Of a stretch of 64,000 bases of DNA, positions 35,501 to 49,298 are shown one piece after another; the first letter of the stretch is position 1; each line of letters opens with the position of its first letter. The position numbers and the translations under genes were made by a program. The DNA lies in contig NC_080058.1 of NCBI RefSeq assembly GCF_026212465.1, positions 17,328,508 through 17,392,507 on the forward strand, given 5' to 3'. The notes below the pieces were generated by a model that saw only the letters and a list, made by a program, of their open reading frames with translations, was not told where the DNA came from and did no database searches. This DNA comes from Amaranthus tricolor (lineage: Eukaryota > Streptophyta > Magnoliopsida > Caryophyllales > Amaranthaceae).

Positions 35501-38500
35501 GAAAAAAAGCTAATATATAATTATTGTAACATTTATATGGCTATAAGCTATTATTGATTTGCAGGCCCCATACTCTATAAAAGTCGAGAAATCTCGTGTG
35601 GCATTTCTTTTCAGCACCAAGTCTGTAAATAGAAAACTTAAAGATTGCAAATTGAGGGCAATAAACAAACATACTTGTCAGACTGAATATGCCATGTCAC
35701 TATGGCAGTAAGCAATAGTAGAAAACAGAGAAATAACGAACAAGTGAAAAAAATCTATTAATGGTGCCAACTAGATTGAAATGTAAATATCCTATATCAA
35801 TGTAATTCAAAGGAATACAATAAAGAATAGGTATTACAAGCATTTGTGAGGCTTGTAACTCTCCCAGACTCCCACAATGAGTAAGACCTCATTAACTGTG
35901 TATAACATGGATATAATATTTCTGATGCTTTTTTCTTTCACCTTGTTTTCTTATTTATACAAGTTTACACCTACTCTATGTATATGTTGAAGTTATTCCT
36001 ATCCAAACCCCTCTAACTAATAAAATACTAAGGTTTCCCGAACTAATATATGACAATAATACTAATAAACACTTCCAATGGAAAGAAAAATCTCTATAGT
36101 TGCTCTATCCATTCCATTTTTTTGTCCAATACTCATTCAGAATAATCTATTCAAGTAGAAAGAAATTTGAAACTGGGTTTTCATGAATTATATTGTCATG
36201 AAGGGCTAGGAAGGGCTACTATAGGAATTAGTAATAAATAATACTTGGCAATTAGTTAAGTTGGGGGGAATAAGATGTAGAGATGATTAGTATAAATAGA
36301 GGGGAAGGGAAGGGAATTAGTTATTCATTCAAGTAATAGTTTTAAGTGGAGTTTTATGCTCATTGGGAGAGAACAAGTCTCTCAATGCTTGTATACTATC
36401 TTTTGTAATTGTCCTTTGATTACATTCAATCTTTCGTTATACATTTACATTTTACATTTGATTTGATACATTCATATACAATTTTTGTTCTGCCTTAATA
36501 AATTCATCCTATGGCCAAACTAGTCCATAACAAACGGTATCAAAGTCGTTCGATTCTTAGCGATTGATCGCACAATGGAGGCCGAGGGCTACCATATCTT
36601 GAGATTGATAATGTTCTTGAGTCCAAGAACAGCCGTTGTCGGCCGTAAATTCAGTGGAAGTAGAATACTTAGGGTTTTGGAAAAAGTGAAAAGAGAGGAG
36701 GGAAAGAATGAGGAGACGCACGCAACGGTAGAACTTACCGGCTTGTTTTCCGGTGGCACCAATAATTATCGGTGGTCTTAAGGATGAGGAGTCGCTGGCC
36801 CAGGTGCGGCGGTGGAGGTGGAGGAAGCTGCGAAATCGAAGGGGTCAAAGCAGGCAAGGAAGTATGGGGAGAAGGAGAAAGTCTCATGACAGGCACAGAT
36901 CTGAGGTCGACCATACTGTGGTTGTCGGAAACGGCGGCAATGGCGTTAGAGAGGGCGGTGGTGATGGGAACAGATTTGATTTTGTGTGGGTAGTGGTCAA
37001 ACTACTTGGAGCAAGGGGAGACCAGTGTTTGCATTTGATGAAGATGAAGTCCGCTTCTTATGAAGACTGCTCAGCTTTGGGAATTAGGGCTAGGGGTAAG
37101 ATGGTAAGTAGCCCTATTCAAGACATTGTTGTTGATGTCATCAACTCAATTTGGAGTTCAACTTTAATCTTTGACCCAATACCTTATTATACCCAGCTTC
37201 CAATTTGGTCTACATCTCTACAATTAATTGTTTGGGCTCGAATTACACTTTTCCCACCTTGAGGACAAGGTGGATTTTTTAGGGGCCGGTATGTCATGAA
37301 GGGCTAGGAAGGGGTAATATAGGAATTACTAATAAATAATACTTGGCAATTAGTTAAGTTGGGGGAATAAAATGTAGAGATAATTAGTATAAATAAAGGG
37401 GAAGGGAAGGGAATTAGTTATTCATTCAAGTAATAGTTTTAAGTGGAGTTTTATACTCATTGGGAGAGAACAAGCCTCTCGAATGCTTGTATACTATCTT
37501 TTGTAATTGTCCATTGATTACATTCAATCTTTCGTTATACATTTACATTTTACATTTAATTTGATACATTCATATACAATTTCTGTTCTGCCTTAATAAT
37601 TTCATCTTATGCCAAGCTAGTCCATAACATATATATATAAGCTAAAAAAATTTCAAATTTATATAAGCTAAAATCCAGTCATCTTAGATCTTGTCAGTCT
37701 TGATTTTAAGTTTTTACTGTACACTTCTACAAAATTTTATGATACATATTTATAAACATTGGGGCTCAAACATGTACTTGAAAAATGGTGCGAAAGGCAA
37801 AAGGGACAAACAAAATTAGAAACAAGTATGCTTTATTTAACTATTTACATCAACACCTCTATAAACTTCAGCTATTTTGTATGCCCATACGCTGTAGCTT
37901 TAGGCTTTCAGTTTCTTTATAGTTGATATGAAGATGATCTCAAGCCAAAAGAAAAAATCACAATAACGTAAAAATTGATAAATGTTGAGTATTACTGGAA
38001 GTATATATTCTGCACTCAATTCATTAGAGGTCCAACTGTAATAAATATAGTATTGTGCTCTCAACATTCACATGCAGACTGAAAAAAATAACAGAATGAA
38101 TAAATAAATTCAAAAAATAACCTGCCACTGAAGCTTTATTATTTCATAATCTTGTTTTCTCACTGATCGTAGATATTCACGTTCAGCATATGTTGAACTG
38201 TAATCATAGCATCCCAACAAGAAAGGCCACACCTGTGGTCAAAATTTAAAGTTTCAAAATCTATATAGATGTATAGCAGAAATCTTGTCATTAGAAACAT
38301 AAAGATACAAACCTCTTTTCGCAGTTCATGGACAACACCACCATAAAAAATTCTCTTCGTTAAAGCTTTTGGATCATTAACTCTCCCCTCAGAATCTAAA
38401 AAAGCTATCCACTGCATGAAAAAAGTCAATCAGTCAAGAGTAAAATAAATTCCCCACAAACTATCAAGTAGTGCTAGATATAATTTCATGAATTGTTAGG

Positions 38501-41500
38501 ACAATCCTGGGTAAAAGACATGAAGATAAAGCTCATATTCGCTCTTTTTGGGCAAAGACTAATTACAAATTGACCATTGACTAAAATTCACAATTGTACC
38601 CTCCCCCTTAACTCGCCAGGGGAAAAACCAAAAATTCCCAATTGGTATTAAATTATCTACATAGCATTAACCAACAGTGAGCTAGATGAAAAGATAAAAT
38701 AATTCAGTAATACTTGCACTACCATTCAACAATGAGCTAGATGACATGATAAATTATCTACATATGGCATTAAACAACAAAGAGCTAGATGACAAGATAA
38801 AACTTATCAACTCTTAAATTTAAACACGAAAGTGATGAAAATATTATGCAAATCTAAAATGATAACATTCGATTTTTCAAAAAAATACTATCCTTCATTT
38901 CTATTTAACGTTACTATTCACACGTTTTGCTTTGACCTTCTTTAGTGAATTATTTGTAAAGTGTGAGATAAATTGTTTTAATTAAAAATTCTTATACAAT
39001 TTTTACTGATGTATTAATAGAGATATTAGTAGTTAAAAATGTGCATGGACATACGTGTTTTGGAAAGTATAAAAAATTAAAAAAACAAAGTTAGTAACAA
39101 TTAAACACAGATAAGTATGATGGTTAAGTGGGAGAATACGCCAGAAATTCAAGTCTTTATACCTCTTCCTTGGTCAAGGGAGACTGCCGTGGTTTTCCCC
39201 AAACAAGTGCCAATTTATCAAACTGTGAAATGAAGATAAAATATCAGTGGATCAGCTTTATTAGAGGACAAGTGAACCAAAAAATAAGACATAGTAATGA
39301 TCAAAATTTAACTAGATAAGATTGGAGATCAATGGTGCACTAAACATAGTGATCCATCATCCATGAGCCCCACTGAGCTAAAATATTCAAAAAGAAAACA
39401 AGTTGCATTTCAATATCTTTAAACTTGAAGAACTCTTGCAACTTGTAAGAGAAGCTTAGTATAATAAGATCTCAAAAGTACAGCAGATAAATATTGGGGT
39501 ATCACTAAATTTCTTAAGTAAATATATAAACTGATGTACTCCATGGCTTGGATAAAATTCATGTATATTTTCTCTGCTCTTCAACAAGAAAAATGTAAGA
39601 ATCATGAAATTTTCCTACGACTTATTATGCACCAACTACGGATGGCAACTCGATCTGAATCTAGCCATAGTCTAAATCGATCCGATATAAATCATATGAT
39701 TCGATTCGAGGAAAAAATAGTTTGACTTCGAGTCCAATTGTATACTTACTCCAACTTGACTTCAACTCCTATATAATCAGACATGCGACTTAGATACTTA
39801 TTCTCCTAGCTTATTGTAGACATTTTGTACTATAGTATTGATATAAGAATATAATTGTGTTTATTCTGACGATCGAATTTGTGTTTAGCATAAGTTTTAG
39901 AGTTATTGAATAACATCATAGCTATTTTCCCTTAAACGCCAACATTGTTGAATCTTTGATGTGCAATGTGCATATTGTAAAGACAAAATTGTTGTGAGTT
40001 TGGTGTTTATCATTAAGTAGACTTTGGGCAAATAGTAGTACATTTGAGTTTTTCAGTTGAATTGATTGAGCTGTATTAATTTGCTAAGCAGCATTTAGCC
40101 AAATCCTAACCTATTTGAAGAACATTATTGTTACGAGTTCGCATAATATAAAACGAATTTGATCTAATTCAACCTTGCCGGAGGTACGAGAGTCCGTGTC
40201 GGGGCCAAGTCGAAGTACATAAATTCAAGTTCAAATCAGAGTGGTGGTTGGGAAAAGAACGGAATTCATTCAGAGCAATGTTGGAATGTGCAACTTCTGA
40301 TCCAAGTCCAACTCAATGCCTTCCCTGGCACCGGCGAATGGATGAGTAACCAACACAACTAAAAGGCCATTCATGTCAAGTCAAAAGTCAGTGTGGTTTC
40401 AAGTATAATGCAAAATGCTCCATCAAACACTACCCATGAGTAATTACCACAAGAATCTTACTCTATCCAACACTAAGAAGTTTAAGGATAAACTTGATTG
40501 AATCTATCCACATTCCAAGAAAAGGTTTGAAAGGGTTAGAATTGGAAGAGAATTAGGCAAAAGATAGAGTTTGAAGAAAAACTCCATAAAGAAAAATATT
40601 GAAGTTCAATAATATTCCATAACTTATTGATAAATTACTCACTTTCTTATTAAAAGAAGATACTAAATAATGCTTGATTAAAAACATAATACTCACAAAT
40701 AGAAAAGAGTGAGCCCCTTTCATAAGTAGGGAAACACCAAAACTTTGTACTACCTCCTATTCAATGTAATGGTCTCATTCTATATTGTAAACTGGTTAAT
40801 GCACTAATTCAATCCTAAATATTTATAATTTTGCGTAATTATTAATGATTATGAAAAGCTTAAATTAATAAAATTTATATTGAAGCGAATCGAACAAAAT
40901 ATCACTTAACTGTCTTTTAACTTATAAAATAAAAATAAATATAGATTAATAGTGATTGATAAATAGTGTCAAAAAATAAATGGGACTAGAGGGAGTATTT
41001 TAACATCCAGGATACATTAATTCACTAGAGGATGCAAAATATGTATACAGTAATTAGCTAACTATATTATACGAATGTAATGTTATCTGTCAACACCAAT
41101 TCTCAAAAGGAGCATTGCTCTTGAAATCAAGCAAAAATTGCGAAATTGAAAAAGTAGCTACATCATGATCAGATGAATATGATTTTCAAAATTAGAAAAT
41201 AAATAGAGAAGTATGCACATTCAAGAAAAAGTGGCAAGAAGATGGAAGCACTTGGTGGGTCTAATTAGTGGTGTAGGTACATGGGAGCTCATCCCCCCTC
41301 CCAATGCTGTAAGTGCTCTATTGAATTTATAGTATGGACCCTTACTAGTTTCTCATGTATAATATAAAAGCTAACTATATATCACAAATCCAAGTAAATT
41401 CATTGAATGAAGTACTATTTATGAAACAAGAGAATTGTGGTCCAAATCTGAATCCAAGCCACTAATTTTATATTTTATAATGTTTATTAAATTAAATATA

Positions 41501-44500
41501 TTAGACTTTCTGTTTCCAAGATACTCGCGCAACTCTTATTAAAATATTCTAAGTCTTCCCATTTTTCAAGTCCTAATTGCAAATTTCTCATCTAAAAACA
41601 TGAATTTAGATTTTTAACTGGTTTTATGAAATTGTTTTGCTAGTTTATCGACCATTCATTCGATTATAATTATTTTTCTGGTGTGGCCCCCTTAGTTTAG
41701 TAAGCCACTTAGTGTAATCCTTCGAACATCACGTGACTAAAGATGTCACCATTGAATAACTAACCAAGAACAAAAAAGCCAGAAAAGAAAAAAGCGGAAA
41801 CATCAAATTTGCAGCCAAAACCGACTATATTCATAGCTCAAATTTAGACACACATAGCTAATAAAACACAATAAAAATATTCAGAGCATAGACATGGTTG
41901 CCTTCATTTGTAATATGTTACACAAAGATGATAATAAGTTCCAATCAAAAGACAAGCAGGGCTGGTTTTTAGACCATAAAATACTACAAATCATATTCCC
42001 CTATAACCCATCCTATCCTGGTGGCTGAAATCTGTAAATAATTTAAAATTAATGCTTATATTAGACAAATACATTTACATCACTTAAAATATTTGAATAC
42101 CAATTCGGAAAAGGAAGCACAACAGAAAATAATATAAAACCGTGAATTTATTACTCATGAGTATAATGGCAAAAAAGCGTTAATCCCAAAAATATGAGAT
42201 GGCCTACAAAAACCAAACAAATCAACGTCACATATTGTCAACAAAAATAGACTTAAGAAAATCAATCCTAAAGATTATCCACGTACATTATCCTCCAGCA
42301 TTCATTTTTATCTGTTATCATATGCTCAGCATTTTCATTCTTTACTCCTATAACCCAAGTCATCTTAGACCTACCAATTTCACTTCTCAACTCCTTAAAG
42401 TTCCAACCTTTCCTTTTTCATAACCTGGGCATTTTTTTTTTATTTTCTTTACACTCGACTAAATTAACGTAAATGGTTTTTTCTCGTCTTCAATATCTAC
42501 AACTTCAAGAAACTTATTTATGCCTTCATTTTGAATTTTGTCCTTTGGAATATGTCCACTCATTCATATAACATACACATGTTAGCTACCCATATTTTCT
42601 AACAGTGATTTCTTCTAAAAACTTAACGATATAACTTATATTGTAATATTTTTCTAAAGACAATTCTGTTGGATATAACCTATAACCTTAGTGGATCACA
42701 ATATGCTCGCATAATATTCTAGTCGCAAGTGCCACTCTCCATTTGAGCCACCGGCTATGAATCTTATACATTATTTGTGCCTTTTTTAGTTGTCTTTTGT
42801 TGTCAATTGGTTTATGTTAGTAACCTTGTTTCTTGCCTTTCCTGGTTTTTCTTAGTCTTTTTATCTTATTGCTTTGCCTATGGCAAGTGTTAGGTCTTTT
42901 GTAATCATTTTCCGGCCAATAATCTTTGTGGTATGGTCAGTCATTATCCACAATATATATTGGTATGCTGATGATGACAACTAAACTGATACCCTAAAAC
43001 TGAAATAAAAGGATCACACCATGTTGTACAACAAAAAAGCACATAAATAGAACATGGTTGATTTAAAAGCTACGAATATTGCTGCCTCATTTCGCAAGAA
43101 CTACTCTGTATTAGGTGGAAAAGTGACTCATATACATAAACTGTCAGTGATGATGGGTAGAAATTTGTGGTCATCCACTAGGTCTTTTTGTAACAATTCT
43201 GTCAGGACTTTTATTGTGGTATGTGTAGGTTATGCTTGACCTATTTCTTAAAAAGGTGGCTTCTAGGGGTACTTAAATTAGTTATGAACATATTACTCGG
43301 AGTTTACTTTTCACTGCTTCTAAGAAGGTGAAAGTTGACTTTTTGTACAAAGCCGAATGCTTACTAATTTGAGAATTCTCTGTTTTCTGTATTTGAGAAA
43401 TGTACCTAAAACACTGAAAACAGGTACGGCCATGTAATAACTAAAAGGGTGTAAAGCTTGTTATTTCTTCATCCCAAGCACAAAAAGAAAAGTTCGCAGA
43501 TAAAAGAATTTTCGGAGAATGGTAAGATTTACTCTCTTGGACATAAATTTAGTTTGTTACTACATAGAAAAATTATACAGTATAGTTTAATCATATAAAA
43601 ACTAAACTCAGAATTATGATTGTTGAGTTGTTCACTAAGAGAATATGACAAGAAATAAGACTGGGAATTCAAGGAGAGGATGCACTGATGATAAGATTTT
43701 TAATAACTTAGATTGCTAATATCTCTAGAAAACTGAAGAGTGCTAGCGGAAAAAGGAAAATTTACCTCCATGGGGTCTGCTGGTACAGGTACTAGGTTGG
43801 GAACTTCTTCCAGATCATCTGATGATGACTGGGAATGTAGATCAGGAAGGGACTGGCTATGGCTAGGCTTCTTTAAATCATTAGTATAAGTCTGTTCACC
43901 ACTATTTTCACGAAACAGCTGGGAGGTTGTTTCCCGAGCAAATTTAGTTACCAGCGAAAATTTTTCCAAGACCTGAATTGAGAGATCTCTAGCTGGATCA
44001 TTGGCTTTATTTCTTTGCCGACCACGAGATTGCAAAGTAGTATTGCTATCATCAGCCCTTACTTGGTTTCCCTGAGTTGGAGATACAGCAACAGAAGCAC
44101 TTGTAGACGCGGCAATAGAAACAACCCCAGGAAGCTCCAATGAAGAGAGAGTTTTCTACAAAAGATGACGAAAATAGTAACCAAACAATGACCTAAACAC
44201 AATTACTAATGAGTTAAAGTAAAACATCAGAATCCATAACTAATAAGTGATTACTATAGTGCACACAATCAAACAAGGCTTGCACACTTAGCAAAATCAG
44301 ACCTTATAAGTGGGCCCTTCAGTTGTTTTTATTCACATTTAAAAGGGAAGCAAAATTTATACCACAAAGATTTGCAATTACAGAAGCTACACTCTAGTGA
44401 AATAAACATTTTTTTGTAAATAGAAGCATATGTACATACCTGGAGAGGATCTTGAAAATCATTCACAATGAACACATTCGCATCATCTGCAGATCTGGAA

Positions 44501-47500
44501 ACAGAAGTTTGAAATATTGTAAAACCAGAGTCTACTTATCTATCACAATCATATTCCAGTCTCTTTCCTACGAAGAAAAGAAACCATTCGCAGCCAGCAC
44601 CGCTAAAAAGGATAACAACTTCCCCACGATTTGCAGGTGTGCTGGGCTGAGGGGAGATTGCATATAATACTACTCCCTCTATCTTGTGCAGTTTTGCAAA
44701 GTTTTTCTCTCTACAACACAACATATTCTCTCCTCCAACTATAAGCTACTCTTAATCACCCTAACAAAACAAGTATGCAAAATCATATGGCACCAAGAGA
44801 GTATAACATATGAATAAGAAATCAATCATTGAAGCACAAACTAATCGCATTAGAGCTGACCTCACAAGAGACACATATTGTTTGATGGTGGTCAAAAACT
44901 CTCTAACTCCTCCATTGTAGAAATAAAGAGAAGGGAATGCAAGTCCTGTTAAAATGCATTAACATTGTCAAAAAAAATTAAATATTTAGAGTGAGTTCTA
45001 TCCACATTAATTTTCCTTAAACAAACATATTACAACTTAAAGGTAGCAAACTACAAAGTTTCATCTCATTTCCTTATATTGTGGATAACATAACTTGACA
45101 ATAAACATCTAAAAATAACATTGTTAATAATTGAACAACACATTCATTGAAAAAAGACATGTAAATATCAAGTTGACATCTGACACGTCAAACGGTGATT
45201 TAATATTAGTACACAGACCCTTCCCTCAACCTTCACCGAACTAATTAGTTTTTCACTCTTCCATAGTATTACCTGAAGATAGCACAATGATAATATATTG
45301 CCATCCAAGTGCCGGAGCATGTCTTTTAATGGACCTCACATCAGTAAATGGAAGTGGTCTTATTGTATAAAGCTCCCTATCTGCATGAGAATTGTATGTT
45401 AACACACCTTTCATATAATAACTAACAGTGATTATCAAATTTTCAACAAGGCAGCATCCAAGTTATTGCTAAATTCCTAATCATCATATATGATCATAAA
45501 GCTGACTTCTAAACTAACCTTCTACAAAATGTCCAAAATCAGAGAGGGGAGAGGGGGAGATTGAAACTCTACAAAATCAATACTACACAATCGACATCTT
45601 AAAATTTGTTTTAAAGGACCACTGATACAAATACAGTATCAAAGATCAAAGCCCTCACAGATAACATGCAAGAGCAAAACAATGCATTGAACTTAGCATC
45701 TACGCCAAATGTACGAGGAGCACAAAGGACATCAATTGACACCTCTCAGCAACCAAGTATAGACCCAAGAACATATAATGAGACCAAGGGAGTCCAGCAC
45801 ACAACGCAACCCAGCACTATAGGCATGAAAGAACAAACAGACAACAAAGTCAGAGCAACAGAACTGTCTGTCAACCAGCAGACCTTGGTGAACCGCCTGA
45901 GCACAGACCGGGGACACCTGGACCTCAAGAAAGACTGGAATGGCATCTCACCACATGGACCAAGCCATCAAGGGCCAAGGGTACTACTAATAATCCACCA
46001 GGAAGTCTGTGAACCATGCTAAAGGAAGGCCAGTCAGCAGATTGTGAAGATCAGAAATTGGCTAAGTATTGAGTCTTCTGTTTAGTGTTTCTGTTTTGTT
46101 AGTTAATCCACGTGTATTAGTCATAAGTCATTGTAACGGCTAGTTCTGAATCCAAAGTCTATAAATACATGGATTCTCATTGTAAACACACATTTCAGTT
46201 TTCAATATAATTTGAGGTATTTTTTCAGAAAAGGATTTTCTGAGTTTCTGAAGTTTGTTTGCAAACTTCATCAGAGGTTGTGGAGCAACCTTTGGCCGGA
46301 GAGGAGACAAATTACGGAGTGATTTAGAACCTCAAAGGAACCCTGCAATCAAGGCCTGGAAGTCCTTGTATTGTACCTATCGTTTGTTCAGTCAGAAAGT
46401 GTAGCCAAGGTACTCCGTTTACCCACATCAGAAAACCAAGAAGAGTCTTCTTGGCCTAGTTGAGTGAGTCTGGGTGTTGTTTGTTGTTTGTTGAGTGTTT
46501 GAATGTTCCTTTTGATTAAACGTATTAAGCCAATTTAATCCTTGCAATACAAAGAACATTTCCCGCCCTTAAATACGCATCAACCACCCTCAAGCTTTTT
46601 CAAGGTCAGCAATTAGACAAAAAAAAACTATTGCATAAGTTCATAGCCTACTTCAGCACATCTAGAACATCCAAGCTTTTATCAATCTACAATATCCTAT
46701 CAATAAATCAATTCACATTCTTACCTGTCACCAAAGTATCTTTGTAGATATTAACTAACATCACGAATGATCACCAATGTCACATCACTAACACTTAACA
46801 CATAAGGACCATTTAGCTCCCACAGTACCACATTACAAAAACTTTTAGCGTGTGGTTATTGGTATAATATGGTGTGAATGATGATGAACTGTGATGTAAT
46901 CTACGTTACTCGAACTCTTTATTTTGCTTCACGTATCCGTGTGCGATCCTTGATGTGGACATTGGTATGGCACTTGGACACTTCATTTTAGGTGTAAAAT
47001 TGAATATTAAGATTTTATGTAAGTCCAAGTAGCATAGGAACTAACTTACTTAGATAAATTACTTGCAAAGTTTATATTTTTGCCTTTCCCACTCTATTTA
47101 AACTTTTTTCCTCGTAATAAAAATAATCAATTACCACTTAAGTAGGTGGTATCGGAGAACTTTGTGAAAAAAAACATTTGAGAACGACAATTTCATCAAA
47201 ATCAACATTAAAAATTACCACAATTTGATACAATGTAATACCATTAACCAAAAAGAGATTAATATCACATTTCCCAATTCAAATTACACCAAAAATTACC
47301 TCTCTCAGAAAGCCGTGCGTTTGTGTTTTGCCCTTTATACGGAATCCAAGCCTACACCAAAAAAAAATAATAATAATAAAATAAATAAATAAATAAATAA
47401 ATAAATAAATCATTCAATTTTTAATCAAGCAATCACAAACTTCACTAAAATTTCATCGTAAAAACAGTAGCAAGAATATTACAAAAAATAAAGAATCTCC

Positions 47501-47886
47501 TTGTTTGATCAACCTCAATCTGCCACTAATGCTCTCAGACGAATACTGGGTAGGATGAATAGACACATTATCCCTCAAATAAACAAGTTCTGCACTTTCT
47601 GGTTCGCTTCTTCTTCCACTATCACTCCTCAATATACTTTGCGAACCCTAATTTACAACATCCAAACAATTCATAAATCAACTCCAATTGTAACAGCTAC
47701 TAATTCATTGAATCAATCAATGAATCATAGCTTAACTTAAATTTCAACAAAATCAAAATTTCGGAAAGAATATATGATCAAATTCATAGCATCATCGAAT
47801 TCAAATTGAAACGAAATTGTTACTTGTTGCTGAGAAGCGGCGTAATCAGCATCATCAGATAAATCATGTAATTCAGCTTCGATCAT
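32531..47886 (-). CDS. TBC-domain Rab GTPase-activating protein, GYP7/TBC1D15-like, 15 exons
   Basis: Exons: 47886-47824, 47647-47483, 47351-47300, 45380-45273, 44945-44861, 44494-44440, 44155-43766, 39222-39163, 38411-38313, 38232-38122, 34858-34787, 34682-34566, 34485-34336, 33495-33395, 32858-32531. They sum to 1956 nt, 651 residues plus stop, with matching phases at every junction. Exons 2-7 resemble the N-terminal region of plant gyp7-like proteins (NVSIHPTQY, YTIRPLPFTDVRSI, FYNGGVREFL, VNDFQDPLQ). Exon 7 is Ser-rich and variable. Exons 8-15 encode the TBC domain: IEKDVVR with arginine finger R422, and YCQ with glutamine finger Q459. The C-terminus has EQMDFDTLLKFIN and GENGAACIPPGTPPS. 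The protein would accelerate GTP hydrolysis by Rab GTPases on membranes. All junctions are GT-AG except intron 14, which is GC-AG. Start: first ATG in the first exon; an upstream in-frame codon is part of the leader. Confidence 0.92.
36194..36532 (+). repeat. 5' LTR of mini gypsy element
   Basis: 339 bp; TATAAATA at 36291-36298 is a good TATA box, and 36340-36380 would be the RNA start region. Confidence 0.9.
37292..37629 (+). repeat. 3' LTR of mini gypsy element
   Basis: 338 bp, about 95% identical to 36194-36532, followed by TATAT. Confidence 0.9.
40750..40995. mobile_element. Stowaway-like MITE in TBC intron 7
   Basis: 246 bp starting CTACCTCCTATTC and ending GGGACTAGAGGGAG, flanked by TA on both sides (40748-40749, 40996-40997). 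Terminal repeats match the CTCCCTCYRTCCC consensus of Tc1/mariner-type MITEs. Confidence 0.75.
44673..44801. mobile_element. Small Stowaway-like MITE in TBC intron 5
   Basis: 129 bp starting CTCCCTCTATCTTGTGC and ending GGCACCAAGAGAG, with TA duplications. It fills over a third of the 366-bp intron. Confidence 0.65.
45630..46600 (+). mobile_element. Unclassified retroelement-like insertion in TBC intron 3
   Basis: A non-AT-rich island inside a 1.9-kb intron. It has an open frame at 45666-46022 (Gln/Thr/Asn rich, no known domain) and a promoter-like CTATAAATACATGG near 46160 followed by an LTR-like CT/GT-rich region. I could not define both ends, a primer site or a target duplication. It may be a solo LTR with some internal sequence. 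Confidence 0.35.
47366..47412 (+). repeat. AATA microsatellite
   Basis: (AAT)n followed by about nine AATA units, within TBC intron 2. Confidence 0.9.
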
Positions 47887-48539
47887 TGTCGGCGAATTTG
47901 AGATGAATGAAGAGAGTTTTTTTTTGATCAATTTCTCTCTTCTTCTAAAATTTTCTTTTATTAATGTTGTTTTCGCGTTTTCTTTGTTTTGGGTTTTGTT
48001 GTTATTCCTTCGTTGGAAAGAAATGAGTACATGAGGAGTTGCTAGTTTATTGCTTAACGGAGAAACGATCAGGGTGGGTTTTGTTTGGAATAGTACAGAT
48101 TTTAATTCACATTATTATATACTCCTCCATACCTTTTCAACATAAATATTCATGAAAAAAAATTTAAAAAAATATAATATTTTAAATATAGATATATTAT
48201 TTTATTAAATAATAAATTTGATGGAAAAAAAGTAGAAAACATTAATGAAAAAATATAGGACCAAAACTAATAAAAAAATATTTTTATAAAGTTAGTAGGA
48301 AATATGTGAAGGCGATAAGGAATATATAAAAATATTAAAATGAAATTACTGGAAGATATATGGGGACCATAAACGTTATAAAAATATTTTAATAAGGATA
48401 AATAAAGTTAATTTTGTCCAAAATTTATTACATAAATAAAAAAATTCTTTATGAAAACAATAAATGAAGCACCAAAATGGCAAATGAGAATTTCTTTAAG
48501 GAACATATGGAATATCAACTAAAAGAATTGAAATTTTTA

Positions 48540-49065
48540 TTACCTAAAATTGACCAAAATGGTTGATCGCATCGATACTAGATTGTCTATCATCTTTAAA
48601 AATTATTTTAAAAAGTAAAATTAAGTTCTTTTTATAGATAATATTGATTGATTGAAATAAAAGTTAAGGGGTTATACAACTAACTAAAAAGATGAAAAAA
48701 TTTATGTGAGGATCTCTTAAAAAATTTTCATATAAAAGGACCAGAATGGTTATCTATCATGTTTAAAAATAATTCAAAAAAGCAAAACTAAACTCTATTT
48801 ACTTATATATTGATTGAAATAAAAAGCAAAACTAAAGTCTATTTACTTATATATTGATTGAAAAAAAAAATTATTATACAATAGACTAAAATGATAAGAA
48901 AATTTCATGTGACGATCTTGTAAAAATTTGTCATATGAAAGGACCATATTGGTTAATTGTATTGACAACAGACAGTCTCTCATTTTTAAATGTAATTTAA
49001 AAATGTAAATTTAAACCTCCTTTTACAACTATATTGATAGAAATAAAAATTCATACAATTAACTA
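48540..49065 (+). repeat. Degenerate ~190-bp tandem repeat, about three copies
   Basis: The modules GGACC(A)nAT(A)TTGGTTA, a CTNTCAT(C/T)TTTAAAAAT word, ATATTGATTGAAATAAAA and GATCT(C/T)(T/G)TAAAAA recur around 48550, 48735 and 48940, with a partial copy at 49325-49380. Noncoding. Confidence 0.6.
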
Positions 49066-49071
49066 ATGTAG

Positions 49072-49298
49072 TGTTTGGAAACAAGTATTTCATTTTAAAT
49101 TATGGATTTTAATTATGAAATCATAAATGAAGAATTTGAGAATGACAAGATGTGGAAAGTCATTCTCAAATTCTCAACTTTAAGTACTTTACAAACAATT
49201 CTAGAATTGATTCAAATCCAAATTTGAAATTTTTGAATTTGCCAAACAATAATTTGAGCCAATACCGGATTTGCAAACGAAATCATTGTTTCCAAATA
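49072..49298. mobile_element. Tourist-like MITE with internal hairpin
   Basis: 227 bp with terminal repeats TGTTTGGAAACAA and TTGTTTCCAAATA and 3-bp TAG flanks on each side. Inside, 49131-49146 and 49159-49174 are perfect 16-bp inverted copies around a 12-base loop. Confidence 0.7.

Larger units (their letters stand above)
36194..37629 (+). mobile_element. Non-autonomous gypsy-derived mini LTR element in TBC intron 10
   Basis: 1436 bp with LTRs 36194-36532 and 37292-37629 (start TGTCATGAAGGG, end CCATAACA) and TATAT target duplications on both sides. The internal part is only 759 bp. A weak Met-tRNA primer site (CGGTATCAAAGTC) follows the 5' LTR. Just before the 3' LTR the frame HLEDKVDFLGAG resembles the pol C-terminus of Ty3/gypsy elements, so this is a deletion derivative. 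LTRs differ by about 5%. Two GC-richer open frames (36575-36781, 36753-37262) show no recognised domain. Confidence 0.9.

Noticed and set aside
45666..46022. 118-codon frame as a possible gene inside TBC intron 3
   Set aside because: No recognisable domain, low-complexity composition and a setting inside a probable repeat; kept only as part of that insertion.
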